A DNA stretch of 17,678 bases, taken from Xanthomonas cassavae CFBP 4642 (lineage in GTDB: Bacteria > Pseudomonadota > Gammaproteobacteria > Xanthomonadales > Xanthomonadaceae). Location: the NCBI RefSeq assembly GCF_000454545.1, contig NZ_CM002139.1, forward strand, positions 3,486,417 through 3,504,094, written 5' to 3'. Positions 10,511 through 17,678 of the stretch are shown piece by piece. Position 1 is the stretch's first letter. Each line of letters opens with the position of its first letter. A program made the position numbers and the translations under genes. The notes under the pieces were generated by a model. It was not told the DNA's origin, did not search any database, and was given only the letters and a program-made list of their open reading frames with translations.

Positions 10511-10522
10511 CAGCGGTGCAGC

Positions 10523-10930
10523 TTACTCGGCCTTGGCAGCAGCCTGGCGAGCGGCCTTGGCCTGTGCAGCAGCGGCCAGATCTTCCTTGATGCGGGCAGC
10601 CTTGCCTTCCAGACCACGCAGGTAGTACAGCTTGCCGGCGCGGACCTTACCGCGACGCTTCACTTCGACCGAGTCGATGATGGCGCTGTGGGTCTGGAAC
10701 ACACGCTCGACGCCGAAGCCGTGCGAGATCTTGCGCACGGTGAAGGCGGAATTCAGGCCAGCGTTCTTGGTACCGATCACCACGCCCTCATAGGCCTGCA
10801 CGCGCTCGCGGTTGCCTTCCTTCACCTTGACGTTCACCACGACGGTGTCGCCCTGGTTGAACTCGGGAAGCTTGCGCTGGATCTGGGCGGCTTCGAAGTC
10901 AGCCAGGATGGTCTTGTTGAGTTTGCTCAT
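10523..10930 (-). CDS. rplS: 50S ribosomal protein bL19
   Basis: bL19 is a structural protein of the large ribosomal subunit near the interface with the small subunit. The 135-residue product begins [20 protein letters not shown] and shows the family core: [30 protein letters not shown], then [20 protein letters not shown] and the basic [21 protein letters not shown] lysine/alanine-rich tail of about 20 residues follows, typical of proteobacterial L19. The ATG at 10930 fits the family start; an upstream in-frame extension to 11035 has no L19 similarity. It is the last gene of the rpsP-rimM-trmD-rplS order and is followed by a strong terminator. The 144-bp gap to trmD is long for this operon and may hold its own promoter. 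Confidence 0.98.
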
Positions 10931-11033
10931 GGTGGGCACCGCGTGTCTGGTGATATTGGACCGGCAGTCGCCGCACGGCGATTGCTCGAGGTTCGTAGGA
11001 GGGCCAGACGCAAGGCTGGCCAGCAAGCCGCAC

Positions 11034-11039
11034 ATTGTA
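11034..11039 (-). promoter_or_regulatory. Possible -10 element of an internal rplS promoter
   Basis: On the minus strand, TACAAT lies in the trmD-rplS gap about 104 nt before the rplS start. No good -35 hexamer is found 16-18 bp upstream, so this is weak. The leader it would create contains two inverted repeats: a CTGGCCA-type pair (about 11001-11022) and CGCCG/CGGCG (about 10967-10980), which could form a structured leader. Confidence 0.3.
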
Positions 11040-11074
11040 CCCCAATCAAACCTTCAAGGGCTAGGGGTGCGCCC

Positions 11075-11848
11075 TTATTTCTTGTCGCCGGGCTTATCGT
11101 CGCCTGGCTCGAGTTCGCGGCGAAACTCTTCCAGCAAACGACGATCGTGCTTGTCCAACCCGGCCTCGTCCAGCAGGTCCGGGCGACGCAGCCAGGTCCG
11201 GCCCAGCGACTGCTGCCGGCGCCAGCGCGCAATGGCGCCGTGATTGCCCGACCGCAGCACTTCCGGCACATCGCCCCAGGCGTGGCTGGACGGGTGGCTG
11301 TAGTGCGGGCAGTCCAGCAGGCCCTGCGGCCCTTCGAAACTGTCCTGGGCGGCGGACTCGGCGTCATTCAACACCCCGTCCTGCAAGCGCGTCACCACAT
11401 CGACCAGTACTGCCGCACCGAGCTCGCCACCGGACAGCACGTAGTCGCCGATGGAGATTTCCATGTCCACCGCCTGATCGAGGAAGCGCTCGTCCACGCC
11501 CTCGTAGCGGCCGCACAACAGCACCATGCGCGGCAACTGCGCCAGCTCGCGGGCGAGCGGCTGGGCGAGCGGCCGCCCCTGCGGGCTGAGGTAGATCACC
11601 GGTGCAGGACGTGGGTCGGCGGCCTGCACTGCGTCCAGACAGGCCCGCAACGGCTCGATCAACATCACCATGCCGGGCCCGCCACCGAACGGACGATCAT
11701 CCACCCGGCGGTAGTTGCCCTGCGCATGATCGCGCGGATTCCAGCCCTGCAATTCCAGCAAGCCACGCTCCTGCGCCCGCCCGACCACGCCGAACGCCGC
11801 GCACTGCGCGATGAACTCGGGGAACAGGCTGATGACGTCGATGCGCAC
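11075..11848 (-). CDS. trmD: tRNA (guanine-N1)-methyltransferase TrmD
   Basis: TrmD methylates G37 next to the anticodon using S-adenosylmethionine, which prevents +1 frameshifting during translation. The 257-residue product matches the family length (E. coli, 255). The deep trefoil-knot SAM site is visible: LSPQG (87-91), GRYEGVDER (113-121) and [11 protein letters not shown] (132-142). D169, in QDSF, aligns with the catalytic aspartate of E. coli TrmD. The C-terminal segment [10 protein letters not shown] and [13 protein letters not shown] are family hallmarks. The GTG at 11848 is chosen because [11 protein letters not shown] is the conserved start. The bases before it are a GGGAATC-type repeat read in reverse, pyrimidine-rich on this strand, so there is no visible Shine-Dalgarno. 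A TTG at 11917 overlapping the rimM stop is a less likely alternative. It lies 65 bp after rimM. Confidence 0.97.
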   Translation of the reverse strand: MRIDVISLFPEFIAQCAAFGVVGRAQERGLLELQGWNPRDHAQGNYRRVDDRPFGGGPGMVMLIEPLRACLDAVQAADPRPAPVIYLSPQGRPLAQPLARELAQLPRMVLLCGRYEGVDERFLDQAVDMEISIGDYVLSGGELGAAVLVDVVTRLQDGVLNDAESAAQDSFEGPQGLLDCPHYSHPSSHAWGDVPEVLRSGNHGAIARWRRQQSLGRTWLRRPDLLDEAGLDKHDRRLLEEFRRELEPGDDKPGDKK

Positions 11849-11849
11849 T

Positions 11850-11880
11850 GGAGAATCGGGAATCGGGATTGGGGAATGGG
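11850..11880 (+). repeat. GGGAATC intergenic repeat, copy 2, against the trmD start
   Basis: GAGAATCGGGAATCGGGATT followed by GGGGAATGGG fills half of the 65-bp rimM-trmD gap and ends one base from the trmD GTG codon. It is related to the copies at 3734-3756 and 16682-16707. Confidence 0.75.
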
Positions 11881-11913
11881 TAGAGCAAGAGCGAAGCCGA
11901 AGCACCGCTTCGA

Positions 11914-12426
11914 TCAAAAATCCGGATCCCAGTCGACCACGATCAGATTGGCCTCGAAATCCACCGACGTGACGAAGTCCGGCAACACGAACGGAATCAT
12001 CCGCTCGCGATCGCCGCGCACCACCACCACGTCGTTGGAACCGGTGGAAAACAGGTGCGACACCGCGCCCAGCGTCACGCCTTCGACGGTTTCGACCTGC
12101 AGGCCTTCCAGATCCACCCAGTAATACTCATCGGGCTTGGGCGGCGGCAACGCACTGCGGGGAACAAAGATCTCGGTCCCGTGCATGGCTTCGACGGTGT
12201 CGCGGTCGGTGATATCGGGGAACACCGCAATCAGATTCTTGCCCTGATCGCGTCCACGTACTCCGCTCAGCACCGATTCCTGGCCGGACGGCGAACGCAC
12301 GATCCACGGTTGATACCGGAAGATCGCACTGCGCGGCTCGGTCCAGGATTCGAGCTTGAGCTCGCCCTTGACACCAAAAGCGCCGACTATCCTGCCTAAC
12401 AGGATGCGGCGCTCGGTCGGCTTCAT
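11914..12426 (-). CDS. rimM: Ribosome maturation factor RimM
   Basis: RimM binds uS19 and assists maturation of the head of the 30S subunit. The 170-residue product has the N-terminal RimM domain, opening with [20 protein letters not shown] (residues 9-28), and a C-terminal PRC-barrel domain beginning near [11 protein letters not shown] (101-111) and including [10 protein letters not shown] (143-152) and the final IVVDWDPDF. The ATG at 12426 gives the standard start [11 protein letters not shown]; no strong Shine-Dalgarno is seen. It lies 43 bp after rpsP, with a small hairpin in the gap, in the conserved rpsP-rimM-trmD-rplS order. Confidence 0.97.
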   Translation of the reverse strand: MKPTERRILLGRIVGAFGVKGELKLESWTEPRSAIFRYQPWIVRSPSGQESVLSGVRGRDQGKNLIAVFPDITDRDTVEAMHGTEIFVPRSALPPPKPDEYYWVDLEGLQVETVEGVTLGAVSHLFSTGSNDVVVVRGDRERMIPFVLPDFVTSVDFEANLIVVDWDPDF

Positions 12427-12442
12427 CTGTGTCGACTCTGGG

Positions 12443-12460
12443 CCAGGCAGCGATGCCTGG
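12443..12460 (-). other. Hairpin in the rpsP-rimM gap
   Basis: CCAGGCA and TGCCTGG pair perfectly across a four-base loop in the 43-bp gap between rpsP and rimM. There is no T run, so it is not a complete terminator. In E. coli, rimM and trmD are made at much lower levels than the two ribosomal proteins of the operon; a hairpin here could lower read-through or translation of rimM, but that is inference. Confidence 0.5.
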
Positions 12461-12469
12461 GCCTCTAGA

Positions 12470-12730
12470 TCAGGCCGCAGCGGCCTGGGACTTGGACGCT
12501 TCGCGATACAGGTTGCGCACCTTGTCGGTCAGCTGTGCACCGTTGCCAACCCAATGGTCGACACGGGCGATATCGAGCACGATGCGCGGTTCGGCGCCCT
12601 GCGCAACCGGGTTGTAGTAACCCAGACGCTCGATGTTGCGGCCGTCGCGCGCGCTGCGCACGTCGGTCACGATGATGTGGTAGAACGGACGCTTCTTGGC
12701 GCCGCCGCGGGTCAGTCGAATCTTGACCAT
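12470..12730 (-). CDS. rpsP: 30S ribosomal protein bS16
   Basis: bS16 is a small-subunit protein needed for 30S assembly. The 86-residue product begins [20 protein letters not shown] and continues with the family's [20 protein letters not shown] and a [19 protein letters not shown] segment. The ATG at 12730 is supported by the family start and by AGGA in CTCAGGAAAACCACACC just upstream. It is the first gene of the rpsP-rimM-trmD-rplS operon and has its own promoter at 12783-12811. Confidence 0.98.
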   Translation of the reverse strand: MVKIRLTRGGAKKRPFYHIIVTDVRSARDGRNIERLGYYNPVAQGAEPRIVLDIARVDHWVGNGAQLTDKVRNLYREASKSQAAAA

Positions 12731-12782
12731 GGTGTGGTTTTCCTGAGTTGCCCAGTCGCCAGAGTGGCGCGGTAAGCGGGCG

Positions 12783-12811
12783 AGTATAGCGGGCCGCGCC
12801 GGCGAAGCCAA
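12783..12811 (-). promoter_or_regulatory. Sigma-70-type promoter of rpsP
   Basis: On the minus strand, TTGGCT (12806-12811) is followed after exactly 17 bp by TATACT (12783-12788). The predicted start near 12776 gives a leader of about 45 nt before rpsP. The promoter sits between the stop of the aminotransferase-like gene (12840) and rpsP, so the ribosomal operon can be expressed independently of the two metabolic genes upstream. Confidence 0.7.
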
Positions 12812-12839
12812 GTCACCCCATGCCTGCCCGCCAGATCGC

Positions 12840-13637
12840 TCAGATCGCTTGCCAGGCATGGGTTTGCAGGGCACGCGCCAGCAGCGGCAGCTGCGCCGCA
12901 TGCGGACCCCAGCGCGCCGGCCCCAGCGCGACGATGGCTTGCTGCCCGCGCGCATTGCAGGCGAATGCGCCATCGAAACGGTCCAGCTCGCCGAGTTCCA
13001 CCGGCCGGCTGACCTGGTCGATGCCCAAGGTTTTCAGCCCGGAGTGCAGTAAGCGTTGCCGCGTGCCCAGCAGCATCGGCCCCTGCGGCCACACCACCCC
13101 GCCGCGCTCCCACAGCCCCAGATTCCAGAACGCCCCCTCCAGCACCCTGCCCTGCCGGTCCTGCAGCACCACATCGTCGTGGTCCGCCTGCATAGCCAGG
13201 CGGCGCAGGTGCAGCAGCGGAAACGTGCCGACATGCTTGAGTTCAGGCCGTTCGCGTACGTAATCGGTGACCTGCACGCGCAGACCGGTCTGGGGCATCT
13301 GCGCCGGCGGCGAGATGGCGACCAGCACATCCAGTGCAACCTCGCCCAAGGAGTTGCGAAAATCGTAGTCGGGCGCGAACACGGTGACGCGCAGGCTGGC
13401 ATCGGCCATGCCCGCTGCTGCCAGCGCGGCACGCAGTTGCGACCGCAGCTGCTGCGGCTCCAGCTCCTGGCCGAACAGCGCAGAACTTCCCTCCTGCAGG
13501 CGCTGCAAATGCAGATCCAGCCCCAGCGTGGCGCCGTTGCGGACCTGCAACGTGGTGAAGTGGCCGTAGTTGACCAGCGCCGCGGCGCCGAGTTGCTGCA
13601 CGCTGGCCGGTGCGCCGTTGCAGAAGATCAGCGACAT
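12840..13637 (-). CDS. Class IV aminotransferase / aminodeoxychorismate lyase-like PLP enzyme
   Basis: This family of pyridoxal-phosphate enzymes includes branched-chain and D-amino-acid aminotransferases and PabC, which makes p-aminobenzoate for folate. The 265-residue product has the layout of the group: an N-terminal FCNG...[13 protein letters not shown] segment, HLQRL (43-47), the probable PLP-binding lysine K134 in [11 protein letters not shown], and the E-x4-N motif (E167, N172) in [12 protein letters not shown] that normally contacts the cofactor. The length is close to PabC (about 270), but the sequence does not decide between PabC and an aminotransferase, so no symbol is given. The ATG at 13637 lies inside the end of the upstream oxygenase gene (10-bp overlap), suggesting coupled translation; the open frame continues further upstream but there it is a shadow of that gene. 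Confidence 0.8.
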   Translation of the reverse strand: MSLIFCNGAPASVQQLGAAALVNYGHFTTLQVRNGATLGLDLHLQRLQEGSSALFGQELEPQQLRSQLRAALAAAGMADASLRVTVFAPDYDFRNSLGEVALDVLVAISPPAQMPQTGLRVQVTDYVRERPELKHVGTFPLLHLRRLAMQADHDDVVLQDRQGRVLEGAFWNLGLWERGGVVWPQGPMLLGTRQRLLHSGLKTLGIDQVSRPVELGELDRFDGAFACNARGQQAIVALGPARWGPHAAQLPLLARALQTHAWQAI

Positions 13638-14698
13638 AACAGTGCCTGCGCCTGCTCCCACCACTGCGCGACCAGTTCGCCGGCGGGCTGTGCGGGCGCC
13701 ATCCAGGCCGACTGACCGGCCCAGGCCTGCATTGCGTCCAGGCGATTGTCGCGGACGGCGGCCTGACGCATCGGTGCAGTCAGCGCGCGCTGCACCGGGT
13801 ACGGTGCCGGCGGCGGTGCATCCGCCGCGATCGCGGCCTGTACGTATGGCGTTGCCAGCGCGCGGCCGAGCCGTCCGGAGAAGGCGCGAGTGGGCTGGAT
13901 CTGCTCGGGCTCGGACGCGGCCAGCGCGTCGGCCCAGGCGCCGGGCAGTGCGGCTTCTGGCGTGCGCAGCAGGCCGGTGCCGATCTGCACCGCGCTTGCG
14001 CCGAGGGTCAGTGCCGCGGCAATGCCGCGCGCGTCGGCGATCCCGCCTGCGGCGATCACCGGAATATCCAGCTGATCGACCAGGCGCGGCACCAGCGCAA
14101 ACAAGCCGGTCATCTGGCGCTCGGCCTGGCCGGCAGCGAACGCGCCGCGATGGCCGCCGGCTTCCGCGCCCTGCGCAACCACCGCATCGGCGCCGGCATC
14201 CTGTGCCGCGCGCGCCTCCTGCAGGGTCGTGGCGCAGGCGAACCAGGCGATGCCGGCCGCCTTCAGTCGCGCCACCTGATCGGGACGAAACACGCCCATG
14301 ATCGAGGAGGCTACCGCCGGGCGGGCAGCGAGCACGGCGTCGAACTGTGCATCGAACTCGGCCGGCGCAGCGTCGCCAGCCGACGCGGGGACCGGCGGAC
14401 CCCATCGCGCGACAAACGCACGCACGCGCGCTTCCGCTTCCGCATCGCGCGCGGGCACCGGGTCAGGTATCCAGAGATTGATCTGTGCAGGGCCCGCACT
14501 CACCTCACCGAAGGCGGCCATCCACGCCACGATGTCCTGCGGCTGCGACAACACCGCGCCCATCGCCCCCATGCCACCGGCATTGGCAACCGCCGCCGAC
14601 AGCGGCACCGGGCAGGCGCCGGCCATGGGGCTGAGCAGGATCGGGACGCGCAGCCCGAAGCGCTGCTGGAAGGCATCCACGTTCAAATATCTGCTCAT
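13628..14698 (-). CDS. Nitronate monooxygenase-like flavoprotein
   Basis: Members of this FMN-dependent TIM-barrel family oxidise nitronates such as propionate 3-nitronate; some relatives have other roles. The 356-residue product opens with the FMN-barrel start VPILLSPMAGACPVPLSAAV (residues 18-37), followed by NAGGMGAMGAV. The AQGAEAGGHRG segment (175-185) holds H183, at the position of the catalytic base in class I enzymes. The phosphate-binding region is PVIAAGGIADARGIAAAL (213-230) and AVQIGTGLL (236-243). The start is uncertain: ATG at 14698 (MSRYLNVDAF) or at 14707 three codons upstream; neither has a clear Shine-Dalgarno. A palindrome, AGCCAT-GGG-ATGGCT (14716-14730), lies just before the gene. 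It lies between ffh and rpsP and overlaps the next gene by 10 bp, so the two metabolic genes probably form a pair. Confidence 0.85.
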   Translation of the reverse strand: MSRYLNVDAFQQRFGLRVPILLSPMAGACPVPLSAAVANAGGMGAMGAVLSQPQDIVAWMAAFGEVSAGPAQINLWIPDPVPARDAEAEARVRAFVARWGPPVPASAGDAAPAEFDAQFDAVLAARPAVASSIMGVFRPDQVARLKAAGIAWFACATTLQEARAAQDAGADAVVAQGAEAGGHRGAFAAGQAERQMTGLFALVPRLVDQLDIPVIAAGGIADARGIAAALTLGASAVQIGTGLLRTPEAALPGAWADALAASEPEQIQPTRAFSGRLGRALATPYVQAAIAADAPPPAPYPVQRALTAPMRQAAVRDNRLDAMQAWAGQSAWMAPAQPAGELVAQWWEQAQALLCR

Positions 14699-14878
14699 CA
14701 ACACCATCGACGGCCAGCCATGGGATGGCTCATGGTACCTGTGATGTTAGAGGGCGATGCGGACGTGCCGCCAGCTGGCGCTCCCGAGCGCGCCGTGGCG
14801 CAAAGTCAGCGCGTCCAGAGCGAAAGCGATGGTCGCCCTGTACATTTTCAGGACGGTCTACATCTCACGCAGATCGAG

Positions 14879-14906
14879 TGCGACGCCCGGCTGTCCGGGC
14901 GTCGCA
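14879..14906. terminator. Strong hairpin downstream of ffh
   Basis: TGCGACGCCCGG pairs perfectly with CCGGGCGTCGCA across a four-base loop, 72 bp past the ffh stop. Neither side is followed by a T run, so it may act as a weak terminator or an RNA-stabilising end rather than a classical rho-independent terminator. The rest of the 280-bp gap between ffh and the oxygenase gene (14699-14978) shows only a short palindrome near 14716-14730. Confidence 0.55.
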
Positions 14907-14978
14907 ATCAAGCAGAAGGGGGAACGCAGGCAACGCGCACCTGCAAAATTGCGCACCGCACGCAGTGGTAATGCGACC

Positions 14979-16355
14979 TCAGCGGAACGGCATGCCGCCG
15001 CGGCCGCCCATCGCGCCCATCATGCCCTTCATGTTGCGCATCAGCCCCTTCATGCCGCCGCCAGCCAGCTTGCCCATCATCTTTTCCATCTGCTGGTACT
15101 GCTTCATCAGCTTGTTGACGTCGGCCGGCTGCATGCCGGAACCGCGTGCGATGCGGGCGCGGCGCGAGCCGTTGAGCAGGGTCGGGTTGCGGCGCTCCTT
15201 CTTGGTCATCGAATTGATGATGGCGATCATGCGCGGCACTTCCTTGCCGGTGACCTGCTGCTTGACGTTGTCCGGAATCTGGCCCATGCCCGGCAGCTTG
15301 TCCATCAGCCCATGGATGCCGCCCATGTTCTGCATCTGCTCGAGCTGCTCCTTCATGTCGTTGAGGTCGAACTTCTTGCCCTTGGCGACCTTGGCGGCCA
15401 GCTTGGCGGCCTTTTCCTGGTCGACGCTGTGCTCGACCTGCTCCACCAGCGACAGCACGTCGCCCATGTCCAGGATGCGGCTGGCGACGCGGTCGGGATG
15501 GAACACATCCAGGCCGTCGGTCTTTTCGCCGGTACCGACGAACTTGATCGGCTTGCCGGTGATGTAGCGCACGCTCAGCGCGGCACCGCCGCGGGCATCG
15601 CCATCGGTCTTGGTCAGCACCACGCCGGTCAGCGGCAGCGCCTCGCCAAACGCCTTGGCGGTATTGGCCGCGTCCTGGCCGGTCATCGCATCGACCACGA
15701 ACAGGGTTTCGGTGGGGTTGACCGCGGCATGCAGCGCCTTGATCTCGTCCATCATCGCCTGATCGATCGCCAGGCGGCCGGCGGTATCGACCAGCAGCAC
15801 GTCGACGAACGATTTGCGCGCATCGCTGATGGCCGCGCGCACGATGTCGACCGGCTTCTGCGACGCATCGGAGGCGAAGAACACCACACCGACCTGTTCG
15901 GCCAGGGTCTTGAGCTGCTCGATCGCGGCCGGGCGGTAGACGTCGGCCGAGACCACCATGACCTTCTTCTTGCGCTTTTCCTTCAGGTGTTTGGCGAGCT
16001 TGCCGACCGTGGTGGTCTTGCCCGCGCCCTGCAGGCCGGCCATCAGCACGATCGCCGGTGCCGGCACGTTGAGATTGAGGTCGGCGGCGGCCGCGCCCAT
16101 CACGGCGGTGAGCTCGTCGCGCACCACCTTGATCAGGGCCTGGCCCGGGGTTAGCGACTTGAGCACTTCCTGGCCCACTGCGCGCACCTTGATGCGCTCG
16201 ATCAGCGCCTGCACCACCGGCAGCGCGACGTCGGCTTCCAGCAGCGCGATACGCACTTCACGGGTAGCTTCGCGGATGTTCTCCTCGGTCAGGCGGCCGC
16301 GGCCGCGCAGGCGCTCCATGGTGCCGGAGAGACGTTGGGTAAGGGACTCGAACAT
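14979..16355 (-). CDS. ffh: Signal recognition particle protein Ffh (SRP54)
   Basis: Ffh is the GTPase of the bacterial signal recognition particle; with 4.5S RNA it binds signal sequences of nascent membrane proteins and delivers ribosomes to FtsY. The 458-residue product has the N-terminal helical bundle (1-95), the G domain with GLQGAGKTT (107-115), DVYRPAA (138-144), DTAGR (190-194) and TKTDGDARGG (249-258), and the methionine-rich M domain from about 330 that ends in a run of Met/Gly (KGLMRNMKGMMGAMGGRGGM). RNA-binding SGM-containing sequence, ARGSGMQPADVNKLMKQY, is present. The ATG at 16355 gives the conserved MFESLTQRLSG; the open frame upstream to 16448 is unlike Ffh. A perfect TATAAT lies about 35 nt upstream. 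The gene is divergent from the CcsA-like gene. Confidence 0.98.
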   Translation of the reverse strand: MFESLTQRLSGTMERLRGRGRLTEENIREATREVRIALLEADVALPVVQALIERIKVRAVGQEVLKSLTPGQALIKVVRDELTAVMGAAAADLNLNVPAPAIVLMAGLQGAGKTTTVGKLAKHLKEKRKKKVMVVSADVYRPAAIEQLKTLAEQVGVVFFASDASQKPVDIVRAAISDARKSFVDVLLVDTAGRLAIDQAMMDEIKALHAAVNPTETLFVVDAMTGQDAANTAKAFGEALPLTGVVLTKTDGDARGGAALSVRYITGKPIKFVGTGEKTDGLDVFHPDRVASRILDMGDVLSLVEQVEHSVDQEKAAKLAAKVAKGKKFDLNDMKEQLEQMQNMGGIHGLMDKLPGMGQIPDNVKQQVTGKEVPRMIAIINSMTKKERRNPTLLNGSRRARIARGSGMQPADVNKLMKQYQQMEKMMGKLAGGGMKGLMRNMKGMMGAMGGRGGMPFR

Positions 16356-16389
16356 GCGCAAGGGACCGCGTGAGGGGAAACGGGCGTCG

Positions 16390-16395
16390 ATTATA
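16390..16395 (-). promoter_or_regulatory. -10 element of the ffh promoter
   Basis: A perfect TATAAT on the minus strand lies about 35 nt before the ffh start codon. No good -35 is found at 16-18 bp spacing (the bases there are GC-rich), so either the promoter is -10-driven or it uses an activator. Confidence 0.55.
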
Positions 16396-16681
16396 GCGGC
16401 ACCGGCCAACGCCCCGCCCCAACCGACCCGCCGCGCGCCTGGCGACACCCTCCCGGCGGAGCAATCCCGCGAGCGCGCAGCAGTGCGCAGACCAGCACTC
16501 AGGGCCCGCGAAGAATCAGGGGCAGCAGCAACCAGACCAGCCCGCCCCGCCCGTGCGCTGCCGGCGCGGGCCCGATGTCATGCAGTCCCGTGCTGCGCCT
16601 CACTCGCCCGGGCACCTCCCTTCCCTACGCGCCACCGCTTCCCTGCCAACCCCAAACCTACACACCCCGCGGCCGCCAGCT

Positions 16682-16707
16682 ATTCCCGATTCCCGATTCC
16701 CGGCCCC
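16682..16707 (-). repeat. GGGAATC intergenic repeat, copy 3 (inverse orientation)
   Basis: ATTCCCGATTCCCGATTCCC followed by GGCCCCC is the reverse complement of the GGGAATC tandem seen after mutS. It ends about 20 bp before the CcsA-like start codon. Confidence 0.75.
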
Positions 16708-16727
16708 CAGTATGCGAAACTTCCACG

Positions 16728-17519
16728 ATGACAATCGTTCTCATCGCGTTCGCCCTGTACCTGCTGGCTGCGGCCCTGCTCACCCGTGCGGTGATGCGCG
16801 ATGGCAACCAGTCGCCTGCGGGCTGGCTGGCGCCGGCGCTGGCAGCGGTGGCGCTACATGCCGGCTACCACGTGCTGGTGGCCTTCCGCACCGCCGGCGG
16901 GCCGGACATGCATTTCTTCGCAGCGCTGTCGCTGACCGGCCTGGGCATGGCCGGGCTGACCGCGGTATTCGGCGGGCGCGGCAGGACCGCGGCGGTGGGC
17001 GTGGTGGTGTTCCCGTTGTCGGCGATCCTGCTGGCCTGTTACCACGCCTATGGTCACGAGCCGAGCGCGGACCTGGGCTGGCGGCTGGAGCTGCACGCCT
17101 GGATGGCTTTGCTCGCGTACGCCACCCTGGGCATCGCCGCGTTGCTGGCGATCATGTTGTGGCTGCAGGAGCGCGCGCTACGGCGACGCGACTTCCACAC
17201 CTGGCTGCGTGCGCTGCCGCCGCTAACCGAGCTGGAAACGCTGCTGTTCCGCACGATCACGGTCGGCTTCGTGTTGCTGAGCCTGACCCTGCTGACCGGT
17301 CTGTTGTTCGTGCAGGACTTCCTGGCGCAGCGCCTGCTGCACAAGACCGTGCTCAGCATCCTGTCGTGGGTCGTGTTCGGCGCGCTGCTGGTCGGCCGCT
17401 GGCGTAACGGCTGGCGCGGCACCAAGGCGGTGCACTGGACGCTGACCGCAATGGCGCTGCTGGTGCTGTCGTTCTTCGGCAGCAAGTTCGTGATCGAGCT
17501 GGTGCTGGGCCCGCGCTGA
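16728..17519 (+). CDS. CcsA/CcmC-like (YpjD-type) integral membrane protein
   Basis: The 263-residue product is strongly hydrophobic, with about eight membrane segments, and matches the cytochrome c assembly / inner-membrane YpjD-type family often found beside ffh. Segments include IVLIAFALYLLAAALL (3-18), AVGVVVFPLSAILLACYHAY (89-108), WMALLAYATLGIAALLAIML (125-144) and the C-terminal LSFFGSKFVIELVLG. Histidines H123 (ELHAW), H205 (LLHKT) and H236 (AVHWTL) sit at helix starts, as in haem-handling CcsA proteins, but the WWD haem-binding loop of true CcsA/CcmC is not visible. It is therefore not clear that it assembles cytochromes; YpjD relatives have been linked to divalent-metal (CorE/CorC-type) functions. 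The ATG at 16728 is chosen because the hydrophobic first helix begins there; no strong Shine-Dalgarno is seen. Confidence 0.85.
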   Translation: MTIVLIAFALYLLAAALLTRAVMRDGNQSPAGWLAPALAAVALHAGYHVLVAFRTAGGPDMHFFAALSLTGLGMAGLTAVFGGRGRTAAVGVVVFPLSAILLACYHAYGHEPSADLGWRLELHAWMALLAYATLGIAALLAIMLWLQERALRRRDFHTWLRALPPLTELETLLFRTITVGFVLLSLTLLTGLLFVQDFLAQRLLHKTVLSILSWVVFGALLVGRWRNGWRGTKAVHWTLTAMALLVLSFFGSKFVIELVLGPR

Positions 17520-17678
17520 TCGCGATGACGGCGGGTTAACGACGGTTACCGGCGCCGACGCAGCCTCTAGGGCAACGCTGATCAAGTAGTCGCAACGGCC
17601 AGCGAACTGGCCGATCCGGCTCATGACGCACTTGGATCTACGATCAGCCGTCCTTCCATGCCCGTTTCCGGGCGCTGC
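17520..17678. other. Right-edge intergenic sequence
   Basis: No gene is seen in the last 159 bases. A lone GTCGCAAC octamer (17589-17596), the same word as the cluster before mutS, is present; a single copy is within chance. Confidence 0.4.

Larger units (their letters stand above)
16356..16727. other. Divergent ffh / CcsA-like intergenic region
   Basis: This 372-bp gap holds the ffh -10 element at its left end and a GGGAATC-type repeat at its right end. In between it is GC-rich, with Pro/Ala/Arg-type shadow frames but no recognisable gene, RNA or terminator. Confidence 0.6.

Noticed and set aside
13638..14405. Long N-terminal extension of the aminotransferase-like protein
   Set aside because: It overlaps the oxygenase gene in another frame, is Arg/Gly-rich as expected of a shadow, and the family start is at 13637.
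16356..16727. 4.5S RNA or other small RNA gene beside ffh
   Set aside because: No long hairpin with the conserved SRP RNA tetraloop region could be found by eye.
17560..17600. Insertion-sequence terminal repeat
   Set aside because: The sequence around 17566-17588 seemed vaguely familiar, but no matching inverted end, target duplication or transposase is visible.

Overview
The window looks like a chromosomal segment of a high-GC gammaproteobacterium of the Xanthomonadaceae, most likely Xanthomonas. The basis is strong GC bias at third codon positions, protein sequences that read like Xanthomonas homologues, the short GGGAATC-type intergenic repeat, and intergenic palindromes of the CCTTCTCCCGC...GAGAAGG kind. 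No species can be fixed from the sequence alone.

Layout. Positions 1-1112 hold no intact gene. They carry minus-strand coding remnants broken by frameshifts and a cluster of four GTCGCAAC octamers just before mutS; the block looks AT-richer than the rest and resembles a decayed accessory insertion. Plus-strand housekeeping genes follow: mutS (1113-3728), a YidB-like DUF937 protein (3948-4562) and katG (4926-7172) with a clear intrinsic terminator at 7214-7246. A candidate OxyR site lies upstream of katG. The heat-shock RNA-binding protein gene hslR (7566-7973, minus) converges on katG. A 745-bp gap between hslR and a divergent MATE efflux gene (8719-10194) holds a 75-78 bp tandem repeat of about 4.4 copies, bracketed by two inverted REP-like palindromes.

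From 16355 leftwards, everything on the minus strand belongs to the ffh/rpsP/trmD neighbourhood: ffh, a nitronate monooxygenase-like gene, a class IV aminotransferase-like gene (these two overlap by 10 bp), then rpsP-rimM-trmD-rplS ending in a strong double hairpin. The usual ffh-rpsP neighbourhood is thus split by two metabolic genes. rpsP has its own well-formed promoter, and rplS may have one too. A CcsA-like membrane protein gene (16728-17519) diverges from ffh.

How the genes relate. rpsP, rplS, rimM, trmD and ffh serve ribosome assembly, tRNA modification and co-translational targeting. hslR acts on stalled 50S subunits. mutS and katG protect against replication errors and peroxide. The most notable non-genic signals are the VNTR/REP composite, the octamer array before mutS, the frameshifted small gene with a G6 tract, and a short intergenic repeat that occupies the expected ribosome-binding region of trmD. 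I found no CRISPR array, tRNA, rRNA or intact mobile element, and no convincing undescribed system.
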